NCBI GenBank assembly: GCA_934552825.1
Contig: CAKTEQ010000002.1
Coordinates: 248,001 to 312,000 of the forward strand
Origin: an uncultured Oscillospiraceae bacterium
GTDB taxonomy: Bacteria; Bacillota; Clostridia; Oscillospirales; Oscillospiraceae
Reading direction: 5' to 3'
Length of the DNA: 64,000 bases
Position 1 is the first letter of the stretch. Every line of letters begins with the position of its first letter. Under the pieces are notes generated by a model. The model did not search any database. It was not told where the DNA came from and saw nothing but the letters and a program-made list of their open reading frames with translations. A program made the translations under genes and the position numbers. Positions 16,629 through 25,700 of the stretch are shown piece after piece.

Positions 16629-16657
16629 ATTTTACCATACTTCCGGGGAAATGTGAA
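16629..16657 (-). promoter_or_regulatory. Independent promoter of the immunity-candidate operon
   Basis: Minus-strand TTCACA (16652-16657), 17-bp spacer, TAAAAT (16629-16634). A leader hairpin ACGGCG/CGCCGT (16595-16613) lies between promoter and start. Located in the only gap (16587-16723) after the giant ORF. Confidence 0.7.
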
Positions 16658-16723
16658 GTGCTTTTTGAAAATTTGTTCGACTTTTTGGAATAATAAGCGC
16701 GGACACTGGGGAGAGGGGGCGGG

Positions 16724-19700
16724 TCACGCGGGTGGTGCCGTGGCCGCGTTGGAGAACACCACGCGGCTGACGGTCTGGATGCCGTCCGCATCGGTAACTG
16801 TGTACGTCACGTCGAAGCCCGCGGGGCGCATGTTCGCACCCTCGTATATCACCTCTATGGACAGGCGCACCCTGGCCCCCCTCGCCAGAGCCGTCCGCCA
16901 GAGCCGCTCCAGCTGCGCGTAATCCAACTGATTGAGCTTGCCGTCCATGGACACCATGTTCACCAGCGTCCGCGAACCGCCGAAGAGGTCCGCTATGAGG
17001 TGCCCGGCGTGGTCCGTCACCATCTTGCCGGCGGTCTCGTTGGAGGACGCGCGCTTCCTCTTCTTATGCGTCTTCATACGCAGCTCGCCCGCGTACACAC
17101 ACTTCACGCGGCCCAGATCGTCCGTCTCGACGTAGTAATCGTGCTCGCCCGCTTTATAAATAGCGTTGGGCTGGATCGCATTGCGTATCTTTGTGACCTT
17201 GTTGCCGTCCAGCACCTCCACGCCTTCTATGGATATGCTCTTTGACTCCTCCCAGTTGGGGTCCGCGTCGAGCTGTATCCAGCGCTCGCCCTGAGCGTCC
17301 AGGCTCTTTATTATGGCGAGAACGTCCCGGGCTGTCATCGTCTTCTCAGAGGACGCGGCGCCGTTTTCCGGCGCCGTCTCCTCCGTGGAGACGGTCATAT
17401 TATCTGGCGGGGCTTTGCTCCGCTCCTGCTCCCAGGTCTCCCCGGGACCATCTGTGTCGCTGACGCTGAACCTGACGGGCGGCCCTGTCGTTTCCGGCGT
17501 CCCGGCGGCGGGACCGCCCTCGCCCGGGGTGGGCGCTTCCCTCCCCAGCTGAGGTCCGTCCTCACCCGCGAGGGCCGCGGCGGCTTCACTCCGGAGTTTC
17601 CCCGCCCCGACGCCGTAGTTATCAACACCGGCGCAGGCATCGCCCAGGATCTTCCCCCAGACGAAGAGCTCCGTCTCCGCCTCCGTCAGCCCCGCGTAGT
17701 CATCGGTGAGGGGCGCCCACACCTCCCGGTATATGTCGAACATCCTCTTCCATATGCTGGGGGGACGGTGGTTTTTGACACTGTCCATGAAGCTCTTCAC
17801 TGTGGACCGGTCCGCCGTCAGGTGCGCCGCGGACTGGAGCCCCACTTCCGCGGCGCTCGCGCCCGCGGCGTCCGCCCGGAGGATAAGCTCACCCTTGGTC
17901 CGGTTAACCACGTCCAGCACGTTCACGGGCCCGGCGCCCCGGTCCACGGTCATCTCCCCCGCCATCATATATGTCTTCCCGATGCCGAGACCGCGGAATA
18001 TATCCATGACGTCCCGCAGTTCATAGTCCAGGCTCCCATCCGGCATCAGCCGGACGGTTTTCCTCTTGGAGCCGCCGTCCACGCCCATTTCCGCGAGGCT
18101 CGCCCCTACCTGGTCCTCAACGGCGCTGAGGCGCTGGGATATCAGTCTTTGATTTTCTTCTGTTCCTCCTCTGACTTCAGCTTCCGGGCGTATCTGTTCA
18201 GCTGTGTCGGCGTCAGCGAGAGAAGATCGCCCTCCGGCGTCTCCACCGTATAGATGATGTCCTCCTCCAGGGGCAGCGGTTCCCGTTTCTTCCCGGAAAG
18301 CGTCGGCTTCCGATCCTTCCTCCCGGCGAGTCTCCGCGCCGCGTTCACCGCCAGAATATCCTGAAGCTGAGACATCTTCTCCGGCTGCTTCTCCGGCTCC
18401 GCCGGTTTCTCCTCCGGTTCCTCCAGGTAGTCCGGATCGCAGTCCCCCATCAGCGCCGTCCCGAAGAATCCATAGGGGCTCGATTTGCTCTCCTGTCTCG
18501 CCCTGTAGCCGTCCTTGTCCTCTTTCCACGCGGCGTTCAGGCGATTTAAATAATCCCTCTCCTCCGGGGTCATGGAACGCTTGGGCCAATAACTGTAGAG
18601 TCTCCATCTCTCCGCTTGTATCTCTTTCCCGGTCTCCGGCACCTGAAATTTCTCCGGCTCCGGCTGCTTCTCCGGCTCCGCCGGTTTCTCCTCCGGCTCC
18701 TCCGGGCCGCAATAGCCATAGGGTTTCAATTTGGTCTCCAGTTTCGCCCTGTAACCGTCCTTGTCCTCTTTCCACGCGGCGTTCAGGCGTCCTAAATAAT
18801 CGTGCTCCTCCTGGGTCAGGGAACGCTCGGGCAATAGATTGTACAATCTCCATCTCTCCGCTCGTATCTCTTCCCCGGTCTCCGGTACCTGAAATTTCTC
18901 CGGTTCCGCCGACTTTTCCGACTCCGCCGGTTTCTCCTCCGGTTCCTCCGGGAAGTCCGGATCGCAGTCCCCCATCAGCGCCGTCCCGAAGAAGCCATGG
19001 GGTTTCCATTTGCTCTCCAGTCTCGCCCTGTAGCCGTCCTTGTCCTCTTTCCACGCGTCGTTCAGGCGATCGAGGTATTCCCACTCCGCTGGGGTCTTGG
19101 AACGCTTGGGCCAGTAACTGTGCAATCTGCATATCTCCGCCAATATCTCTTCCCCGGTCTCCGGTAGCTTCCACTCCATTTCCTGTTACCTCCCTTTCCG
19201 TATTATTCGCGCCCCGGTCCGTCATAAACGCCAGGACTGTCTTCTCCATCCTCTCAGCGAACTTCTCGAACGCCGCCCTGCTCACGAACCAGCTCTCCAT
19301 TATCTGCCGGTTCTCCGGTCCGAAGTTCACCCCGGAACCGATATGTCCGAAAGCCGTCGCCGCGAATTCATCATAGAGAACAAGGTAATACTCCTGTTTG
19401 CTTACCTCTGTGCCCTGATAATAATAATATATGCCGTCTTCATCTTCCAGATCCGCATGCTTTGCGACGCCATCGAGAGCATCTCTGAAGACATCGTTGC
19501 CGAAATCCAGCCAGCCCGGGAGCTCATCGAGCAGCTCCATATACGGCTTGAAGCCCGCCTGTCTCATGACATGGACCGGCTCGTGCGCAGCCGCCAGGCG
19601 TGCGTCGTCAAAACTCACACCCTCCCTGATATAGACCTGCCCTCTGTTGGTAAAAGCGAACACGTAATCCTTCCTGTGGAACTGCTCCCACGCCCCGGCC

Positions 19701-22700
19701 TTCACTACAAAGGAGGGGATCCGGAAGGACGCCAGAATGTCCTGGTACTGCCGCTCCGGGCTGCCGGGCTTCGACAGGACCAGGTCCCCCGCCGGGATGT
19801 CTTTCTTCGGGGCTTGCCCGAAGGAGTAGTCCGCCGCGGGCTGTTTGTTTGAGTTTAACACAGAATCCAGGAAATTGGAAGGGCTTTCTTGAGCGTTTGT
19901 TCGATTTTGCAGCGAAAATTTTACGTCCCCAGGCGTGCTCTGAGCCGCCTCCGACGGCGCGTATGCCTGGGCGGCGTTCCGGACCTGATCGCTGAAGGCG
20001 TCCGCGCCGATGCCCTCGAAGTTTATACCCGAGTAGGCATCCGCGCAGAGGTCTTCCTCCGCGAGGGCTCTGAGCTGATCATCCGGCATATCGCCATAGA
20101 TGCCACGCAGCCCCTTCATATACTGGTCCACCATATCCCGGAACTGCTCTTCGCTTATCTCCGCCTTTATGGCGGAGAGCGCTTTCTCCAGCAGTCCCGC
20201 GTCCTTCCGGCACAGGCTGTGGAACTCCTCATGGCGGCCTATCTGCCCCGGGCTCGCGTCTCTGTCCCCGCGGGTCACCCAGATGCCGCCCGCCGTCTCC
20301 GCGCCCCGGACGCTGTACAGCCCGAAGGGGTTATCAGCCGTCACGTCGCCTTCCACGCCGATGTCGCCCTCCACCAGGTGTACCGCCACACCGGTGCGGC
20401 GCTCCACCGCAGCGAGCTGCTCCGCGTCCGCCGGGGAGATAAACTCGTGCCACACGCTCCTGTTTATCTCCCGTATCGTCCCGACGCCGTGAGGTATCAC
20501 CCGCGCGCCGGGGAGCTCTGTTATTCTTCCTTCTTCCCGTAGACCTTCCTTACTATGGAGTCCGCTACCCGGCGCTCCTGCTCCGTCAGCTCGTAATCCT
20601 CCGCTTCCTGAGCCGCCGTCCACGCCTTCAGCCTGCTCGCCGGCACCCAGATCATCATACCGTTCTTTGCCTTCATAAGATACCGTGGCTCCCGGCGCAG
20701 TCTCTCGAACTCCTCCTGCGTCATCTTTTTCTCCGGTTCCTTCCGCTCCTCCGGCTCCTTCCCGGAGAGCCGCCGTGCCGCTTTCCTCGCCAGCGTATCC
20801 TGCTCCTGGGACATCCTGTACTCCGGCATCTCCGGCTCTTCCGGCTCCTCCTCCGGCTTGTACCGGGAAGAGATTGTCAATGACAGCTCCAAGAGCTCCT
20901 CGAATTTCGCCGCGGGGTGCTCCCGCAGATAGTCCAGCACCTCCTGCGACGCTTCCGGTATATGAAGGATGTCCTTGCATATGAAGAACTCCGCCGCTGG
21001 GCTGAACCCCCTCTCCACCAGAGTATCCGACAGCTTCTTTCCCTCTTTCGTGATTTCCTGCATATATTCTCCCTTCCAGTTTTTGCAGCAGCGCGGGCAG
21101 CTCCGCTTCCGCCTGCTTGCCCTTTGATACGTACAGTATGGTAGGATCTTCCGCGTCCGCTGTACTGTAGATCGTTAAAATTGGCAGACCTTCAAAACTG
21201 TGAAACGCCCAGTTTGCCGTATCGCAGATATGATTCTCGCTTGTCCGAATGTCCTTTTTTATAAATCCGAGCAGCTTATTGACCTGCCGTTCATTCAGCC
21301 CTGTTCTCCAATACTTCTTAGACGGCGAATAGCGCGCCGCGGGTAAGCCGCTTCCGTCGAAGCCCGCTTCTCCTTCCAGCGTCTGCCCCTGTTTGTTTGA
21401 GTTTAACACAGAATCAAGAAAATTGGAAGGGCTTTCTTGAGCGTTTGTTCGATTTTCGAGTGAAAATTTTACGTCCCCTGCCCTGTCGCGGCTATCGTCG
21501 TTCCCGAAGGAAGCGGTCTCCACGACCGCGGCAAAGGGCACGCCCTCCAGCTTGACAGAACGCTTGAAATAAGATATGCTACCCAGGGAACCATACTGCC
21601 GCAACTTGATAGGCCCATGCAAGCCTATTGACTTAAGCAGCGGAATGGTTCTCTTTTTATCCGCGAACATTATCTCGCCGTTTTGTATGTAGCCCGGCCC
21701 GTTGCTCCGGGTATAGGCGCTGTTCACCTTCTGCATATCTTCCAGAATAAAGCCGCGCTCACTGGGACGCAGGTCCATTACCGTCATGACCGGCTGATCG
21801 TTCCGCGCTTTGACAGAGCCCCAGATCACCAGTCTTGTGTTCTGCCCCGCCCGGCTGCTCCCGGCGCTCTTCATCACCAGCACAGGTTCTTCCAAAATTT
21901 CCGGGATCCTCTGGATCTCGTTGATCGTCATTTCCGGATGTTTTGCAAGTATCTCGCTGATCTTATCGCCGTTCATATAGATGTCGCTCTCTATGGCCCC
22001 CAGGCCCTGGAGCACATCTCCCGTCGAACCAAGGGCAAAGACCTCGCCGCCCGGACGCCCTTCGGCTTCCCACGCCGCGATGTCCCACGCGTAGTCCTCG
22101 TTGACCGAGAAGCGGTCTTCTATGGCGCTCCCGCCGGGATAGGTCTCCACGACCGCGGCAAAGGGCACGCCCTCCAGCTTGACATTCTGCCCATGATAGG
22201 ATATGCTACCCAGGGAACCATACCGTTGCAATTCGATAGGCCCATGCAAGCCTATTGTCTTAAGCAGCGGGATGGTTCTCTTTTTATCCGCGAACATTAT
22301 CTCGCCGTTTTGTATGTAGCCCGGCCCGTTGCTCCGGGTATAGGCGCTGTTCACCTTCTGCATATCTTCCAGAATAAAGCCGCGCTCACTGGGACGCAGG
22401 TCCATTACCGTCATGACCGGCTGATCGTTCCGCGCTTTGACAGAGCCCCAGATCACCAGTCTTGTGTTCTGCCCTGCCCGGCTGCTCCCGGCGCTCTTCA
22501 TCACCAGCACAGGTTCTTCCAAAATTTCCGGGATCCTCTGAATCTCGTTGATCGTCATTTCCGGATGTTTTGCAAGTATCTCGCTGATCTTATCGCCGTT
22601 TATATAGATGTCGCTCTCTATGGCCCCCAGACCCTGGAGCACATCTCCCGTCGAGCCAAGGGCAAAGACTTCGCCGCCCGGACGCCCTTCGGCTTCCCAC

Positions 22701-25700
22701 GCCGCGATGTCCCACGCGTAGTCCTCGTTGACCGAGAAGCGGTCTTCTATGGCGCTCCCGCCGGGATACCCGTTGACAGCGCCCCGTTCCTGTGATATGT
22801 TCTCTCCGGAAGCGCCGATCCTGCGATCCGCCGTGCCCTGCGCGGCAAGTGTCGTATCCGGCGGCGTTTCTGTAGGAGCGCCGGTTTTGCGCGCTGCCGT
22901 GCTTTGCGGGGCAAGTGTCGTATCCGGCGCTTCTATTTTTATTGGCTTTAAGTTGACAATGTCATAGAGAATAGCGGCGCCGCTCTTCGTAGTGCCCACG
23001 ATCACGTCCGCGAGATACCCGTTCCCGCCCACTTTGAAGCGGACTTTGCCTCTCGCGAACTCACGAAAGTTGTCCTTTCGCTCGTGCTTCATCCCTTCGC
23101 CAACATAATCTTTGGATATCTGCAAAAGCTCATCAGCCACAGCAAAAGCGTTTATTTTGTCGATATACGCCTCTCTGTTTTTATTATACAGATTTTTTGC
23201 ATCTCGCGACCACGTCCATTCGTCGGCGCTTTTGTTTTTGTTTATCCCTATCTTCTGGCCGCTTATATCCACCCAGTCGGCGAACTTTGCCTCGACGATT
23301 TTTGTCAGTACCTTTGCCACGTTCCGCGGGTCACCCGCGCCGCCCATCCACACCGGCACATCGACGAAGGGACGCCCTTCACTGTCCTCCGCAATGCTGA
23401 AGCGTATGTCCTGACTTCTCCCGCCGGGAGAGCTGATGGCTGTGCCCCGCAGCAGCCGTGTCTGTTCCCGCGTTAGTCTTCGTCCTTCACTATCGTCAGC
23501 GAAAAAAGTCGTTCCGCTTCCTCCGGTGTGTAGCCGGAACCCGGTTTCTTCGCCGCTTTGCGCAGATATTCTGCCGCTTCCCGTGCTTTTTCTATCGCGC
23601 TCTCCGGTATTCTGGCTGTCGCTCCGTCTCCATACACTATCGTCACCCATTTCTCGGGCATAATTTGCTCCTCCTTTGCCGCTATTGTCCTCCGCGGCTA
23701 TGTTCTCTCCGGAAGGTTTCTCCTGTATTGCGCCGAGGGCATTTTGACTATAGGCCGCAGGGACCCCAGCAAGAATGGATTGACTTCTTTTTTTATCCAG
23801 ATGCAGCATCCGTCCGTCGGAGGTCTCCGCGACCTCGGCAAAGGGCACGCCCTCCAGCTTGACATTCTGCCCATGATAGGATATGCTACCCAGGGAACCG
23901 CTCCGATTGCAGGATATAGGCATTTTGAAGCCTATGTCCGAAAGCAGACGAGTGGTTCTCTTTTCGTCCGCGAACATAACCTCGCTGTTCTGTATAAACT
24001 CGACAGGCTTAGTGTCCTTTGTATAGGCGCTGGTCACGCGCTGCATATCTTCCAGAAGGAAGCCGTTCTCATGGGGCCGCAGATCCAGAACAGACATGAC
24101 CGGCAGTCCATCCCGCGCTTTGACAGAGCCAAATATGACCAGTCTGGTGTTGCCGCGCCCACCTCTGCCAACATTTCTGCTCTTCAGGATCAGCACAGGT
24201 TCTTCCAAAATTTCCGGGATCCTCTGGATCTCGTTGATCGTCATTTCCGGATGTTTTGCAAGGATCTCGCTGATCTTATCGCCGTTCATATAGATGTCGC
24301 TCTCTATGGCCCCCAGACCCTGGAGCACATCTCCCGTCGAGCCAAGGGCAAAGACTTCGCCGCCCGGACGCCCTTCGGCTTCCCACGCCGCGATGTCCCA
24401 CGCGTAGTCCTCGTTGACCGAGAAGCGGTCTTCTATGGCGCTCCCGCCGGGATACCCGTTGACAGCGCCCCGTTCCTGTGATATGTTCTCTCCGGAAGGT
24501 TTCCCCTGTATTGCGCCGAGGGCATTTTGTCCATAGGTCGCAGTGGGTGATCCTCCGCCGCCCTCGGACTTGAGTACTACCCGGCCCCGGCTCTCGGCAA
24601 CGTGAGCGCTGGTTTCTGCCAGTGTCGGTATGCTCGCCGAGGGTTTTGTTTTGTCAATTTGATGCACACGGTTTACTTCGTAGAGCGTTTTCCGGTCTCT
24701 GCCATCCGCGATGTTCAGCGTAGCCTCATAGATGTTTCCTTTTTTGTCCTGAAGATAGGCTGTCCTAAATAACCATCCGTTTTCATCTAGCCACTGATGA
24801 CTGTGCTCATCAGTGGTTTCTTTTTGTCTAGATGTTTCAAGCACTTCAGACAGCTGGACGATTGCCAGTGCTCTGATGTTGTCTCCCCTGTATCCTGCCA
24901 GTTTGTCGATGACCCTGTGCGGACGCTTTGCTCCGTCCTTTTTTGCTCTGTCGGTCGTCTTGGCGAGGTATACCGCCTCAGGGTATCCATCTTCGTTGTA
25001 CATCGTAAGCTCTGTACCCGCGAGGTTTCTGTATACAAAACTTCCCAACACTGCACCCCAGTTTTTCGGATGCACTCCTTCAAAGATATCTGTATCGAGT
25101 ATGACGCCCTTGCCGTAGTTCTGCTTCTCACCCTCGATATCACTCACGCTGAAGCGTATGTCCTGACTTCTCCCGCCGGGATACGAATTGACCCCCGTCT
25201 CTGCCGCCAGTGCGGCAGAGACGGCTGCAGTGCTGCCATCCGCGCTGTCCACCACTTCCCGGGCTGTGTCCTGAAGGGCGTCCGCGCCGATGCCCTCGAA
25301 GTTTATACCCGAGTAGGCGTCCGCGCAGAGCTCTTCCTCCGCGATGTCCGTCATCCTCTTGAGCTCTGCCCCGGTCATCTCTTCCCTGAAGCCGTATACG
25401 CCTCTCAGCGCCTTGATGTACTCCTCCACCATGGCGTCGAACCGCTCCCGGGTTATGTTCATGACGATGGCGTCCTTCACCCGCTGCCGGAGGGAGGTGT
25501 CCATATCGCTCTGATAGTGGAACATCTCGTGCTTCGCTATCTGCCCCGCTCTCACCTCTTTGTCCGTGGCGCTCACCCATATGCCGTCCGCAGCCTTGAC
25601 GCCGCGGACGGCATATGTTCCCTCGGGATTTTTCTTCGTGGCTTTGCCCTTCACGGGGATGTTCTCCAGCACAACGTGCACCGGCCTGCCGGTCCTCATC

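Noticed and set aside
21512..22765. Diversity-generating retroelement template/variable repeat pair
   Set aside because: No reverse transcriptase gene in the window and no A-specific pattern of differences; a plain tandem duplication fits.
24787..25143. A fifth nested gene (118 codons) inside the giant ORF
   Set aside because: Ser/Thr/Arg-rich product, no ribosome site, no shared motif, and the giant frame there encodes a real domain.
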